Source of the DNA: [Phialemoniopsis] sp. UDSM-2020
Taxonomy: Eukaryota; Ascomycota; Sordariomycetes; Thyridiales; Thyridiaceae
DNA length: 64,000 nt
Assembly (NCBI GenBank): GCA_018873225.1
Contig: JAEILZ010000002.1
Coordinates: 2,604,001 to 2,668,000 of the forward strand
Direction of reading: 5' to 3'
The notes below the pieces were generated by a model. That model was not told where the DNA came from. It worked only from the letters and a program-made list of their open reading frames with translations, and did no database searches. The position numbers and the translations under genes were made by a program. This document shows positions 32,285 to 44,963 of this stretch, in pieces (the stretch's first letter is position 1; each line of letters opens with the position of its first letter).

Positions 32285-34852
32285 CTAGGTACCCTGACCA
32301 CCATCGTCCCAGGTGCCGTGGAAATTGAGCACACTATCAGCCCAGGCCGAGTTCCTCGTGCCGTTGTCCATAGTGGCCGGTGCCCCAAAATTGACATCAG
32401 CGCCGGGAATAGGCACCGGGAAGTATTCAAAACGGCCAAAGTTGCCCGGCATCATGGTGTTCTCATAGGGGCCAAAGCTCGTCCACATTTCGTCGTTGAA
32501 CATTGCGGAGAGATCGGGCGGTAGCGCAAAAGGTGATGTCTCCAACGCCGGTTGGCCATCTGTGTTTGTCCAGAAAGGTGAATTTGGTGTGTGATCCATG
32601 TCCAGGATGGGTCCTGGTGAGGGCTCAAACGAGGGACCTGGAGGTGCCGAGGTGTTGAACAGGGGCTGCGCAGGGTCAAGCCCGCTGTTAGGGGATGCAA
32701 CTTGTGGCATAGATGCCATGATATCAAAAGCATCGTTACCAGCCCCAATGGGTGCTGCTGCAAGTTGCGCCGGGGCGGCCTTTCTGAGCCTTGGTGAGCC
32801 AAGTTGTTGCATGATGGATTTGCGGTGATTCCGGTCTTGCGTTAATCTCGATGCTTCCCGGGACCCTCTTAGGTTGGAGGACTTCGTCATGTCTCTTTCA
32901 ACGATATCCACAGTGGCATCGGCAAGTTTGCCTAACACTTCCTTGGCTCTGTTGACACGGTCCCACCGCACTACCATGCCTTCGAGCACAACCTCCCATT
33001 GCACAAGGCAACTCTTGAAGCTGGTCCACTCTAACCGGGCTTGTTGTCGGATTTCCGGACTGTTCCAAACCAGGAAGAGGAGCGTGATCCCACCCATAAA
33101 CTGGTAGTGAAGGTCAACCCAGCTGAAGTCCATCAAGCCTTTGTGAACGCGGATAAATGATGATTGAATCATGTTCTTCGCGGCTGAGTAGCAGGTCGCA
33201 GAAGCCTCAGGATCTAGTGTTGGGTTATTTGGAGACGGCCTGTGGAGGACCAACAAAGCATTTTGATACCAATAATGCCACCTGTACATCAAGTTTAGTT
33301 TCGCGAGCATGAGGCTTCACATTAAGAGACATACCAGTCCACTGTATGCGTATTCGTGTCCGCAAGAGCCGTAGCCTCCTCCTTCCAGGTTGCGAGACTC
33401 CTGGCCATATCTCTGATCCACGCCGAAACGGATTGTTGATGCTCCACTGTAAGTTCGTCTTCTGATGGCTTGACTGTATAAAGATATGAGACCGCGCTGC
33501 TTTGCAGCCGTTGAAGCTTGATCCAGTGTATAATGGAAGCGCGTTTGAGCAACGGCAGTGATCGATCAGGATATTGAACATCGATTTCTCGATCTTCCAA
33601 TGTGAAGGGACGGCCAAGTATAATGCTCAGGGTTCTGTCAAACGTATATGTCGCCCAGAAGAGCCGTCTCTTCAGATCTATCTCGTCTTCAGAGGCATTA
33701 CCAGTTCCAGACAAACGAATTGTTCTTTCAGAATGAAAGCCGAGGTCTATGACCATCCGAATGGTGATACCTGAAATGTACCAAATTGGTGTGGTTGACG
33801 AGTTCAGAAGAGAATAGAGTAAGAGTAGGAGGAGGCATTGCAGAGTTCTCGGGCCTTTGTGTTGCATGACGGCTGCAAGATCCGTCATAGCGCTCGAATT
33901 GAAGCTCTCAGCCAGAACAAAGGCTTCTGGATTCTCCTTAGACAACGTGAGGAGAGCGATAGCGAAGATGATCTGAAGTATGAATCTCATCGTGATGTCG
34001 TTATGCGACGTTCCTGTGATGGAACCAGAGTGGTAGAATCTCTGCGTTTCCAAGATGAACTGCTCTTCAACTAGGATAGGATACTGAACCTGGTACTGGT
34101 TAAAGAAGATCTCTATCAGGTTGACCGCGGCTTCACATGAGGGAAACGCGGCACGAGAGCTAGACTCGGCTGCCTGCTCGTTGTGCTGTGAGGGAGATGT
34201 GGTTGAACCTGGGCGCCGCCTCTCAGGAAGCGCATCGAATGTGGGGTTGTTCCGACGTGCTGATTCCAGAACGGAACGAGCCAGATGCATGCCTGGAAAG
34301 CTGAGATTAGGTGTCTTGTCGCCCGTTAGGATGCGTTGAGCGCGGACCTACCACTTGATACGCCAAGATAGTGTGCATCGCCACCAGCTTCGAGTCTGAT
34401 GAGGTCTGCATGAGCCTGAGATTCATCATTGCCCCGTGATGAGGATGTAGGTGTGTCCAAGTCTCGAGGAGATGTTTCATTGTCCTGAGACTGAGCAGAC
34501 TTGGCAGCAGTTTGGAGTCGCTTCAGCTCGCGCTCCAGATTGCCAACTTCGCTCTCAAGGTCACATATGTAGTCCCTGGGATACGTCGTCTTCGTTCTGG
34601 CCTCGGTGTATTCACATTTTGAGCCGGAATTCTGGCATGGCAGGCATGCAGGTAGTCCTTTGAAGAGACATGATCAGCATGAACCTCATGGTAGCTGGTG
34701 ACAGTGCGATGAATCTCACTGGTGTCACATCTCGCCTTGCGCTTTCTACACCTATTGCAGGCCGATACAGTCTGTACGCAGGTCAGCATTCAACAGATTC
34801 CCGTGTTCCTGTAGACGACACGCACAAAGTAAGACCGTTCCAGATCAGACAT
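32285..34852 (-). CDS. Zn2Cys6 transcription activator 1
   Basis: The model is complement(32285..33281, 33335..34292, 34352..34657, 34720..34771, 34826..34852), 779 aa, five exons, in phase. Exon 1 is nine codons. The DNA-binding domain is split over exons 2 and 3: Cys 14, 17, 24, 31, 34 and 41 (ACNRCRKRKARCDT, then PACLPCQNSGSKCEY). A heptad-like dimerisation helix follows (LESEVGNLERELKRLQTAA). The middle region carries the fungal-specific activator domain: LKRRLFWATYTFDRTLSIIL and GRPFTLEDREIDVQYPD. The C-terminus is acidic, Pro/Asn-rich and probably activating. It lies next to the sugar transporter and FAD oxidoreductase and is a candidate pathway regulator, by position only. Confidence 0.92.
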
Positions 34853-35593
34853 GGTGGAGAGCACGGCGAATCGAGGGCGGGCTACGCGGCATTGGAGCTC
34901 GCCATGGATGGACGGACCCCGCTGATCTAGCCCGGTGTATGCCAATTACACTGATAGCATATAGGGATTATTGAGACTGGATGCAAAAGATGCCCCGTGA
35001 TGTTAGCATGGGAAGGATGAGGTGAGGTCAGTACAGAGCGTACCGCATGAGTCGTCGGCATCAATATTTTTCTCAGGTCTGCCTTGGGGGCGGGTGATCG
35101 TCAATGGGGATTTGCGGGGCACTGCATTTTCGCCTCGGGTGCTGGGGGCGCGTGATTCGCACTGGGATGCGCTAAAAGTACCCACTTCAGGGCTCCATTG
35201 AGGGCTGTCGTGCGCCTTGACTTAGTGCATCCAGGGATTCCCAGCTGATCCATGTGCACCGCTCCCCAAGGATGTTCTTTATTGCGACCGTCTACACATG
35301 TAATATGCGGAGGGTTTGTATCTATTCATCTGGCGATGAGATGACTGTCTCATTTCTCGTTGTGTATAAGTATATATAGGCACAGTTCAAGAGTGTATAC
35401 TTTCCTCTTATTGAGCACACTGAGTATGCTATTTTAGTATTAATTGCCGTAGCTAATCTACATAACTACAAAGGCAGCATTGACTTTTAAAGCTTGGCTA
35501 CGATGTTGCGAAGCGCTAGACTATAGACGAGCTCGTACTAGGGAGAAGCTCCGCGTGGACATCACTTCCAAATTACCCGGATCACAGCAGTAT
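34853..35593. other. Spacer
   Basis: Upstream region of activator 1 and 3' flank of the sugar transporter. No gene is supported. Confidence 0.5.
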
Positions 35594-37352
35594 CTAAGCA
35601 GTCTTGACGACATCCTTGACCTCGACATGCTCATCACCCAGCATCTGCTTAGGAGTTGCCTCCTCCTCCGAGTGAATGTTGAGCGTGCCGAAGTGGGAGT
35701 CAAGCTCCTCGAGCGTCTTCTTCTTGGTCTCGGGGTAGCAAAGATAGACCAGGAATGTAGAGAAGACGTTGAAAGCCATGAAGATGAAGTACGTCTTGGG
35801 ACCAATGTTGGCAACGGCGACAGGCCAAACCTGGCCGACGATGATGCTGCCGAGCGAGGTACCGGTAACCGAGATACCGAGACCCTTGGAACGAACGTTG
35901 GCGGGGAAGATTTCCGAGGCGTAGATCCAGGCGCATGGTCCGAAACCAATACTGTCTGCATGAGGTTGTCAGTATTCAATCTCGCCGCTCTGACTTGTAT
36001 TTTTCTTGTGACTTACATCCGACAGTGAAGAAGAAGATGAAGAAAATGTTGCAGTAGTTGGCAGAGGAGTTCTTCTGGCCAGGGTAGGCCAGCTGCAGAG
36101 CACCGTTGATCTGTTGTAAGGGGCAGCGTCAGTTTCTGGTCTTCAAATTTAGCTACTTGGCACAGTGGAAGCTTACCATGAGGCAGAAGGCCATGATGAT
36201 GGCACCAATACCAAGGGCGTGGCGACGGCCCATGCGGTCAATCAAGAACACGCCCGCAATGGTGCAAGCAACCTGAACGGTGCCGTCAATGCCGGAGGCC
36301 AACAGAGAGAGCTCCTTGGAGGTACCAGCAGCGATGAAGTTCGTAGGAAGGTAGTAACGGATACCAGCTGCGCCACTCATCTGCTGCAGGAAGCAAAGGG
36401 CCCAAGCACGCCAGAGACGCGACCAGAGGGCAGGGTTGGTGAAGAAGACCTTGGCAGAGTTGACCGAGTGCTGCTTGTGCCAGAGAATGTTGGAGTGGAT
36501 CTCGTCGAGCTCGGCCTGAAGGGACTCGATGTCGTTGGTGCCGCGGAGCTTGGCCAGAGCCTTGACTGCGTCCTCCATCCTGTCTGCACCCACAAGCCAA
36601 CGGGGGCTTTCCGGCAGGGTCAACACACCGCACAAGTAGATGCTTTTGACTGGTCAGTGTTTTCCTTCTCGCATGTCGGATCGAACAGGCGGGAACTTAC
36701 ATAGCAGGCACGAACTGCAGGATGATCGACAGACGCCACTGAAGGTCGACTCCGTTTCCGGTGTTCCAGAAGGAGAAGCCGTAGCCGACCCAGAAGGCCA
36801 TGGAGATACCAAAGACGATACCGACTTGGTTGGCAGCAACGTAGGCACCTCGCAGCTCGGCCGGGGCAATCTCAGAGAGGTACAGAGGGACAGAGGTAGA
36901 GACGACGCCCGTGCCTACACCGGCGATGATGCGGCCGATGACCATCATGGACAAGTGGACCGAACCAGCTTGGAGGGCGGCGCCGACCATCAGCACAATA
37001 GTGCCCATGAAACCAGCCCATCGACGGCCGAACCTGTTGTTGATCGGTCCAGCAAGGAAGCCATAGCCCACAAACTGACCGGCAGAGAAGATAGCAGTGA
37101 TGAGACCGGTCTCGGCGGAGCTTGGGTTGTTAAGGGCTTTCTTGAAGCCGGGTGCGACGAAGATGGTGCTCAGGATGCCGATATCATAACCCCAGAAGAT
37201 GGCTCCCATCGAAACTGTGGCCCGCGCATCAGTCTAAACGTCCCTTCACGGAAAGGGGACCAGAAACATCGGTACTTACTGACGGTGCAACTGTAGATGA
37301 GCCACCAGTTGACATTCTTGCTCTTCACCGGAGTGTGGACTTCCTCTGCCAT
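35594..37352 (-). CDS. MFS sugar transporter
   Basis: The model is complement(35594..35955, 36017..36110, 36177..36642, 36701..37214, 37280..37352), 502 aa. Twelve hydrophobic helices fit the sugar-porter family. Signatures are GAIFWGYDIGILSTIF in helix 1, NRFGRRWAGFMG (loop 2-3 RxGRR), GRIIAGVGTGVVSTSVPLYL, PESPRWLVG, FGPCAWIYASEIFPANVRSKG and the terminal PETKKKTLEELD. Introns are 58-66 nt with consensus ends, and each junction restores a conserved motif (for example TVGY|SIGFGP). It faces the FAD oxidoreductase gene across an 858-bp divergent promoter. Substrate (hexose, disaccharide, quinate or sugar acid) cannot be deduced. Confidence 0.95.
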
Positions 37353-38210
37353 CTTGAAGGACTTTGTTGTTCAGAGGATCAAAGACTTTGGGGTAAGGCG
37401 GGGAAGTGTTATGAGATGAGAGTCTTCAAGATCGACATGCCTTCAACTTCTCCGGGGATCAAGACGTGTATTTAAGATGCAGACGAGAGTCAGGGAGACG
37501 CGTCCGTGCCACCGGAGCTGGGGAAAGAAAGCTGCGGTTCCGCGTGCCCAGAACGTGGGAACTCCAGCTTCCAGGGGATGGTTTTTTCAGCGCTACTGCG
37601 GAGGCGGGGAACCACCTGAGAGCAAGATCATGTTTGTGGGGCCGTGGAGAGCCGCGCCAAGCATCGAGACGGAACCGCCGGCGGGAGGAGAGGATGCCTC
37701 GGCCAGGGCCAGGAATCTCCCCATATTCCACCCACTAGTCTCCATTCTCCAAGATGGGGGAGCGCACGAATGCCCGTCTTGGCCTAGACACTATGAGGAG
37801 AAAATACAGTTGGGCTGCAATGGCCTCGATTCCAATACTTAGGCGGTTCCGTCGAACCTGTCGTCGGCACTCCCTCCACGTAACTGCTGTGTCCACAGGA
37901 TACCATTATGTCCCCAGCTTTTTGAAGAAAATGGTCGTCCCGTGTGCTACGGCTCAGGTGTAGGCCATGCCGTCTCGGCGCTCCATCGCCGTCAGATCCG
38001 GCAGCTCCTTTCCATTAGCGGCGCCACCACCGCCTTTCTTTGCCACGCGAGGATGGTATTTGTTCAACATAAGACTTCAATCTGTGAATGTTCTTGTTAG
38101 TCAATGATTTCTTCTTCGTGGAAAGCTCTTGATCACGCGGTTTCTCCCCACCTTTTCTTCCTCTTTCCCTGTACCTCATTTCCGTTTTCAAGGGGTTATT
38201 GTCAGTGACC
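37353..38210. promoter_or_regulatory. Shared divergent promoter: sugar transporter / FAD oxidoreductase
   Basis: 858 bp separates the two ATGs with no supported gene between. The final 100 bases before 38211 are CT-rich leader-like sequence. Head-to-head arrangement suggests joint regulation; specific operator sites were not identified. Confidence 0.5.
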
Positions 38211-40582
38211 ATGGCTCCGGCTCGATTGATACACGACCCTGTGCTCCTCAAGGAGGATGCCGTGCAGTCACGACAATTCCAGGCTGAAGACATCCAGACC
38301 GAGTTATGTGTCTGCGGAGGTGGCCTTTCTGGCGTCTGCGCGGCCATTACCGCAGCTCGTCATGGCGTCAAGGTCGTCCTCATCCAAGACCGCCCCGTGT
38401 TGGGTGGCAACGCATCGTCTGAGGTCCGACTATGGATCCTTGGCGCCACCAGCCACATGTTCAACAACAACAGATACGCTAGAGAAGGCGGCATCGTTGA
38501 AGAGATCCTCATCGAGAACCTGCACAGAAATCCAGAGGGAAACCCGCTCATTCTCGACACCGTGATGCTCGAGAAAGTGATCGAGGAGCCCAACATCCAG
38601 CTTTACCTCAACACTGCTCTTATCGGCTGCGAGAAAGCCGGAGACCGCATCGATCATGTGAAGGCCTTTTGTTCACAAACGTCTCTCATGCACACTATCA
38701 AGGCAACCCAGTATATCGACTGCACTGGTGACGGTGTGCTATCTTTCCTGGCCGGTGCTCCCTTTAGGATCGGAGCCGAGAAGCGCGAAGAGTTTGGGGA
38801 GCTCTTCGCTCCAGATGCCGAGTATGGACATCTCCTCGGTCACTCCATCTACTTCTACTCCAAGGATGTAGGCCGGCCGGTCAAGTTTACGGCGCCTTCA
38901 TATGCCCTACAGGATGTGGAGGGTGAGATCCCCCGATTCAAGACCTTCAACACCAAGGACATGGGTTGTAATCTGTGGTGGATTGAGTACGGTGGCCGCA
39001 TGGACACGATTCACGACACCGAGAAGATCAAGTGGGAACTGTGGAAGGTCGTCTATGGTGTTTGGGATTACTTCAAGAACTCGGGTCGCTTCCCAGAGGC
39101 GGAGAACTTGACCCTCGAATGGGTAGGAACTATTCCTGGCAAGCGAGAGAGCAGGCGTTTCAGTGAGTTACTTCTCGATAACTTAGTCTCATCAGTGAAC
39201 ATTGCTGACACTACTTGACAGTTGGTCCCACTATCATGAAGCAACAAGACATCATTGAGCAGCGCTTCCACAATGACGCTATCTCGTTTGGTGGCTGGTC
39301 AATCGACTTGCACCCTGCTGATGGTGTATACTCTGAGATTGAGGGATGCATCCAACTTCACTCAAAGGGTGTATATCAGATTCCCTTCTCTACCATGGTC
39401 TGCGCCGAGATTCCTAACCTCATGTACGGTGGTCGCATTATCTCAGCGAGCCACGTTGCTTTTGGCTCGACTCGAGTGATGGCAACCTCCGGCGCCAATG
39501 CCAACGCACTGGGCATGGCAGTCTCTCTGTGCAAGAAGCTGTCCATTGACCCTATCCAGCTTCTCGCCAAGGACAAGATGTCCCTCCTCCAGCTCGAACT
39601 CATGCGTGCTGGCCAGTTCATCCCTGGCTACAAGCTCAAGGACCCCCTCGACCTTGTTCGACAGGCTAGCTCAATCAAGGCCACGTCTGAATTTCAGCTT
39701 TCCGAGCTACCAGCCAACGGACCTCCGAAGGTCCTGACCAGGAGTCTTGCTCAGATGCTTCCCTTGGCCGAGGGCCCTATTCCCAAGTTCACCATCACCG
39801 TTCAGGCCGTCGAGAACACCACTCTTACCGTACAGCTGCGTGGTTCGCAAAAGGCCTACAACTACACCCCCGAGGTCATCATCGGTGAGACCAAGTTCGA
39901 CCTGCATCCCGGCGACAACAAGCTCGTCATCGACCTCGACGCGTTCAACCCGCATACCCAATACGTCTTCCTCTGCTTCCTCCAGAACGAGTCCGTCGCC
40001 GTCTGCACCACCCTGACGCGCGCCAGCGCCCTCATGACCGTCGAGCACGAGTGCACGCAGGAGCCGCCCGCAAACGTCGGCGTCGACGGCTTCGAGCGCT
40101 GGACGCCCGTGCGCCGGCCGATGGGCTATAACTTGGCTCTGCGCGCCGAGCCGCCCATCACGTCGTGGGCTGTAGACAGCATTTGCAACGGCGTCGCGCG
40201 GCCCACGAAGCGGACCAACTGCTGGGTGCCGGCCAAGGACGGCAAGCGGAAGATGATCACGCTGCGGTGGGACCAGCCCCAGCGCGTGTCCAAGATGGTG
40301 CTGGGCTTCGACACCGACTTTGACAACGCTTGCGAGTCGGTCCTGCGGGGCCACCCGGAGCGTGACATGCCCTTCTGCGTCAAGTCGTGGAGGTTGCTGG
40401 ACCTGTCTAGGGAAGGCGAGGAGGTGGAGCTCTACAAGGAGAATGAAAACCACGTCTCGAGGAGAGAGATTGCCATCGACCCTAGTGTCTCGGCGACAGC
40501 GATTGGCGTGGAGATTCTCGAGATTAACGGTGATGAGGACAACGTCCATGGTGGTATCTTTGAGATTCGGGCTTACGAGTAG
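38211..40582 (+). CDS. FAD-dependent oxidoreductase, PF12831-type
   Basis: Exons 38211-39162 and 39222-40582, 770 aa. The FAD motif CVCGGGLSGVCAAITAARHG is at residues about 33-52, with VVLIQDRPVLGGNASSEVR following, characteristic of the FAD_oxidored (PF12831) family. YIDCTGDGVLSFLAGAPFR is the second FAD block, and RRFIGPTIMKQQDI spans the splice site (A|TT). From about residue 500 the protein becomes beta-rich (TVQAVENTTLTVQLRG; LRWDQPQRVSKMVLGFDTD), which looks like a C-terminal carbohydrate-binding or discoidin-like sandwich. Related bacterial proteins sit in polysaccharide-use loci, but the reaction is not established. The start is ATG 38211; the frame upstream begins only at TTG. No signal peptide is visible, so it is likely cytosolic. 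Confidence 0.9.
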
Positions 40583-40925
40583 GCTCTCTAGTGTCATTAG
40601 AACACGATTGTTTTGAAGAAGATTGAAGGTCAGCGTAGAAAGATTTGGCTGGCTAGGAAGTATTTGCATACCATGAGTAGTAATGATCACAGACTTAAAT
40701 CGTTAATGTTCTAAATTACTAATTATGCCGAGATAAAATGCCCTGAGAAACTTCGATGTGCTCCTACCAGTTTGACTATTACTAACATTTTCTGAAGTGA
40801 TGGATAGTCTTTCAATCTGAAGTCTTGAAACTGGATGCCATTTCTGTCTTGGGTATCCCTTCGACGACCTGATATGTCTAGTCAAAGCAATAATAGTGTC
40901 TCTCCTATCTAGAAATGTGTTGGCC
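40583..40925. other. Convergent spacer
   Basis: Tail-to-tail between the FAD oxidoreductase and the reductase-like gene; only 3' flanks are expected. Confidence 0.5.
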
Positions 40926-41774
40926 CTATCTCTCTGTGATATACACGGTTCCAACTCCTAAAGACCACATCTTGATTTGCCATTGCAGTGATTTGCTTCC
41001 ACAAAACAAGATCAGCGCCTCACTCTCACTTTCAGTTCCAAACAAGTCTTCCTTGGACATCCTTCTACAAGCGAAGTTGACATTGGGTATACTTTGAGTG
41101 ATGGCATTGAACCGCTGCTGCCAAATCGATGCGGGCTTCCCGCCCACGAGGCCGCCAGTGTCCTCGCCGGCAGTGACAAATATCCTTACATCCCAAAGAC
41201 TTGTATCGAGCATATTGTTCTTCAAGACGTACTCAACGAGTGGGAAGTCCTCGCCACGGATGGACCAGGCCAAGATCCTTTTGCACACCAAAGGGTCCTG
41301 GCCAAAGTTTGACGAATCCAGACTAAGAAAGCAGGAAATCCCAGTCCCACCCGCTACTGCTATGGTCTGATGGTGATCACCTTCCAGAACGCCGTTGGAG
41401 AAACCGCCACCGATCTCGACAAGTTCTGCGGCGAGCCCTTTTGGCCTAGGTAATCCGATCAGGGAAGTAACTCGTCCGTTTCTGGAAAAGAATCGGATTG
41501 TTGTCCCACTTACGTCGGCTGTCCCTTGCATTGGCTCAAGAGAAACTTGACATGGGGTAAACTGTAGTTGACGGTCTTCATCTTTCAGGCTGTGGGCACC
41601 CCCGATTGGGTCCAAGTCCGGAGGAAATTGGAGAACCACGTGTTGGGTGGGCTGAACAGGAAGACGAACTGGCGCCGAGAACGTATGTAGACTAATACTG
41701 GAGGTCATACGATGCGAGGAGGCATGACTGAGGGCGGCGGAGCGCCCATCATCGGGGACTGAGGCGCTGGCCAT
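40926..41774 (-). CDS. Ferredoxin-reductase-like FAD/NAD(P)-binding protein
   Basis: 282 aa from the ATG at 41774. It has the order of a ferredoxin-NADP reductase module: a beta-barrel FAD domain (HTFSAPVRLPVQPTQHVVLQF; SGTTIRFFSRNGRVTSLIGL), then the pyridine-nucleotide domain with AVAGGTGISCFLSL (GGTGxx), LAWSIRGEDFPLV and ILFCGSKSLQWQI near the end. The RxYS flavin motif is not clear, so FAD binding is inferred from the fold. No iron-sulphur or haem domain is attached, so it needs a partner. The open frame continues 14 codons upstream to a GTG (WRERVATEPEP), which looks protein-like, so an upstream exon is possible. It is separated from the DUF3445 protein by one regulator gene. Confidence 0.75.
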   Translation of the reverse strand: MASASVPDDGRSAALSHASSHRMTSSISLHTFSAPVRLPVQPTQHVVLQFPPDLDPIGGAHSLKDEDRQLQFTPCQVSLEPMQGTADVSGTTIRFFSRNGRVTSLIGLPRPKGLAAELVEIGGGFSNGVLEGDHHQTIAVAGGTGISCFLSLDSSNFGQDPLVCKRILAWSIRGEDFPLVEYVLKNNMLDTSLWDVRIFVTAGEDTGGLVGGKPASIWQQRFNAITQSIPNVNFACRRMSKEDLFGTESESEALILFCGSKSLQWQIKMWSLGVGTVYITER

Positions 41775-42722
41775 CGCTGGTTCCGGTTCAGTGGCGACTC
41801 GTTCTCGCCAGGACACGGGTGTGCGGGTGTGTTAGACTTCCCCGGGGAACTGGGGAGCTGTCGGGGGTGGATTGGCAGGGAATATCGAAATGGTTAGTGT
41901 CGTTTCAAGCAATATTGGTTCAATTTTGTTTGTTCAACCATTGAATGGTCCTGTGACTTATTTCAGTTGTCGCAGAACCATTTCATTGAGTGCCAAGAGC
42001 CGTAGCTCGTCGTCTTCTTCATGACACGGAGCATCCGGTGTACATGACGGAACCGCCGGCATCACGCGCAGACTAAGAATAACGGACCTGCCTTAGTCAG
42101 TCGGCAATTGTCCACAAAGCAGCCACCGACGCCATCACTGGGCGCATGTTTGCACAGAAAGGAACAGCAAATTGAGGTCAGGACAGATTGAACACATTTG
42201 GTCGCGTACAGATTTAGACAAGAATCTGCACTGCATGATCAAATCACAAGTGTGAAGCCGATTGGATCCGCTAGGATACGAGTCAGCGTCCTCTTCCCGC
42301 GTTGGCTATTCCCCAAACACTGTACGGAGTACCTGGCTTCTGTTTAGCGGGGAAGGCCACCAAGAACACCAGAAGCGCGCGGTCTTATGAGGCCCACTAG
42401 GCGGATTACAAGCCAGTGCAAAACATCGTTAGTTCCGCCTGTGATCCATCGACTGAGGGTGGCACGTCCGAAGCATCTTGTCGCCCAGACGAGAAAACAT
42501 CGCATTACACAGGTCCAGTACAGTCGAAATTAGTGCCTTTGAAATATTACGAGCAGTTTAGCCGACTGTTTATGAGCGAGACGGCCCCGTTCTTTGGCCC
42601 CGAACCTGGCACGGCACAGTCCTGGAGGTGCCCAGTGATCGGAGACGGAGCAGTCCGAAGGGACTCCCGAACGACATCCTGCATCTCCCTCTCGGCCGGT
42701 CAGCCGAAGAACGCACGTAATC
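41775..42722. promoter_or_regulatory. Divergent promoter: reductase-like gene / activator 2
   Basis: 948 bp between two head-to-head genes. It contains TACGGAGTA at 42323-42331 (see findings). No gene is supported. Confidence 0.45.
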
Positions 42723-44838
42723 ATGGACCCCCAGACGTCCGTTGCCGTTGACACATCCACACGCTCCGCCAGGGACGTCGTTCTGAAGGTGTCACAAGTC
42801 TTTTCCGCGTGTGCCTTCTGCAAGGCCCGGAAGATCAGGGTAAGTGCCCGCCAAAACATCCCGCCATGCACGTACCCGAATACGTGTGGCTAATCGGCGA
42901 TTTTCTTTGGGTATTCTTAGTGTGACGGCAGTGCTCCGTGCGGAGGCTGTACTAAGTTCGGAAGGGCGAGCACATGCTCACTGTCCTCCATGCAGCAGAC
43001 GCACGGCAGGGACTACGTGACGCATCTGCAGCGGAGAATACAGAAGTTGAAGGGTGACATCGAGCGCGTCAAACGTGATCCCACAGCCGCTCTAGGTGAC
43101 ACGGCAGACCATGATCACGAAGATTCAAATGGCCTCCAAGGTATGGTTTCCCTACATTCTGTATTTGCCCGGTCGCTCATACTAACGCTGAGCGAAAGGG
43201 GACGTCTCCGGCCGCGCCGACTCCGAGGGGCAACGTTCAATGATTGATGCCTTGATCTCTGATATCGGGGCACTGCCAATTCTGGCATCGTCATATCAAG
43301 GGTTGTCCTCCGACGGTCCTTCGTTGTCTACCGTCGTGCTCGGTGCCGCTTCCAAAACTCCAGTGCAAGCCGAGGCGTCAGAGCCCGCGACCCTCGCCGA
43401 AGCTCAGCCTCTCCTACCCAAACACTCTACAGCGCAGAAGCTGGCACATCATTATATCACGAACATCTACCCACGTCTGCCTTTCTTCTCCATCCAGGGC
43501 TTCTGGACGCAGTTCGAATACGTCTACTCCACGACGCCGCAAAATGTGTCGCCTCCTACCAACACCGGTTCGGCATCACAGGACCCAGCGGCCCTGCTCT
43601 CGCCTGAGCGACTCGACCATGCAGGCGGTTCCATGAACCACGGGTATAGCTTTTTCACAGTCCTTATCGTCCTAGCCATCTCGACATCAAGCCTTTCGAG
43701 GAGCACAGACAGCATTATTTCAAACAACGCCGAAAGACTGTTTCACGCTGCCTTGCTATTCCGGGAGTCAGCAATCCTCCCGAACACCGTTGTCGGGGTT
43801 CAGTCTATCCTTTTCCTGATTCAATATGCGACATTGAATCCGTCTAGTCTGAATGCCTGGTATCTGATCGGGGTAGGAATTCGCCTCTGCACAGACTTGG
43901 GGCTACATCAGGATCCTCAACCACTTGGCTCCACACCTCCGAGTCTGCTCGAGACTCGCCGGCGTCTCTGGTGGAGTATGTATTCGTTCGATAGATCCAT
44001 GTCTCTTGGAACTGGTCGTCCCCGTGAGATTTCGGACAATGTTATCGGTGCAGAACTTCCTAGCTTCCAGATTGGATCAACAGCAAGCGAAGTGGAGATC
44101 TCGGGATACCTACAACGGTATCGAATACTTCAGCTGCAATCTCTCATATACGATGGATTAAACGCGAATCCAGAGCAGTCTGATCGCGGCAGCACTGAAG
44201 TACTAGCTGATCTACGACAAAAGCTCATGGATTGGGCCGCCAACAACTCTCCGCTCCATACACAAGAGCTGGTGGAGAGCGAATACCTAATGGGAATGAT
44301 GCTTCTCTCTAGGCCCTGTGGGCTGATACCCCAGAGAACATCGGAGGAGCTTCTCGAGCTGTGGAACTCTGCACTCAATTTTGCTCGCATCTATCGGACT
44401 TTGGCCGAATCGAACGGCATCTTCTACGTTCAGATTGCTTCGGAAAAGGTCTACTGGACTGGTCTCGCCATGCTCTACGTCTATTGGAAACTGAGAAGCG
44501 GCCCAATCCGACCAATCGAGTTGTGGATGGCAGTGAAAGACGTCACATTTATCTTGAGGACACTCTCTGAGCGATGGGAAGAGGGCAAGGTCCTCGGGGA
44601 GAACTTTGAGAAGACAAGCGCAAGAGTTATTGAGTTGATCGAGGGCATCTCTGTGCAGGGAGGTGCGGATATTGCTTCCGACATTGACGCGGGTATGCCA
44701 GATGAGGTCAAGTCCTTCTCCAGCTATTCTAGCTTGACGAGCATTTGGACTGCTGATCAGGCGGAAGGGTATCCGGGCGCCACGTCTCAGAGTGAAGATA
44801 TGTTGCAGAGCTTAATCGCTGAGATAGTGCGAGGATAG
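42723..44838 (+). CDS. Zn2Cys6 transcription activator 2
   Basis: Exons 42723-42839, 42921-43140 and 43199-44838, 658 aa. The zinc cluster crosses the first intron: Cys 30, 33, 40, 46, 49 and 58 in SACAFCKARKIR|CDGSAPC, then GGC and a final C in RASTC. A helical linker (YVTHLQRRIQKLKGDIERVK) should mediate dimerisation. The fungal-specific domain includes HYITNIYPRLPFFSI, GVGIRLCTDLGLHQDP, RRRLWWSMYSFDRSMSLGTGRP and EISDNVIGAELP. Introns are 81 and 58 nt. It is tail-to-tail with the DUF3445 gene (125 bp apart) and head-to-head with the reductase-like gene, a position suited to a local regulator. Confidence 0.93.
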
Positions 44839-44963
44839 ACGGAACATCGCTGATGCTTTCTTCATGACTCAAACATGGCCCTATTGTGCAATATTGAAGT
44901 ACCAAAACGTTGAAATTCCATGCCGCTATTCAACAAGGTAGATGAATTGATGCCAACACATGA

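Noticed and set aside
39707..40690. Long 327-codon open frame antisense to the FAD oxidoreductase
   Set aside because: It mirrors the G/C-rich third positions of the real gene, is low in protein-like motifs, and the sense strand has clear domain signatures and a splice-consistent model.
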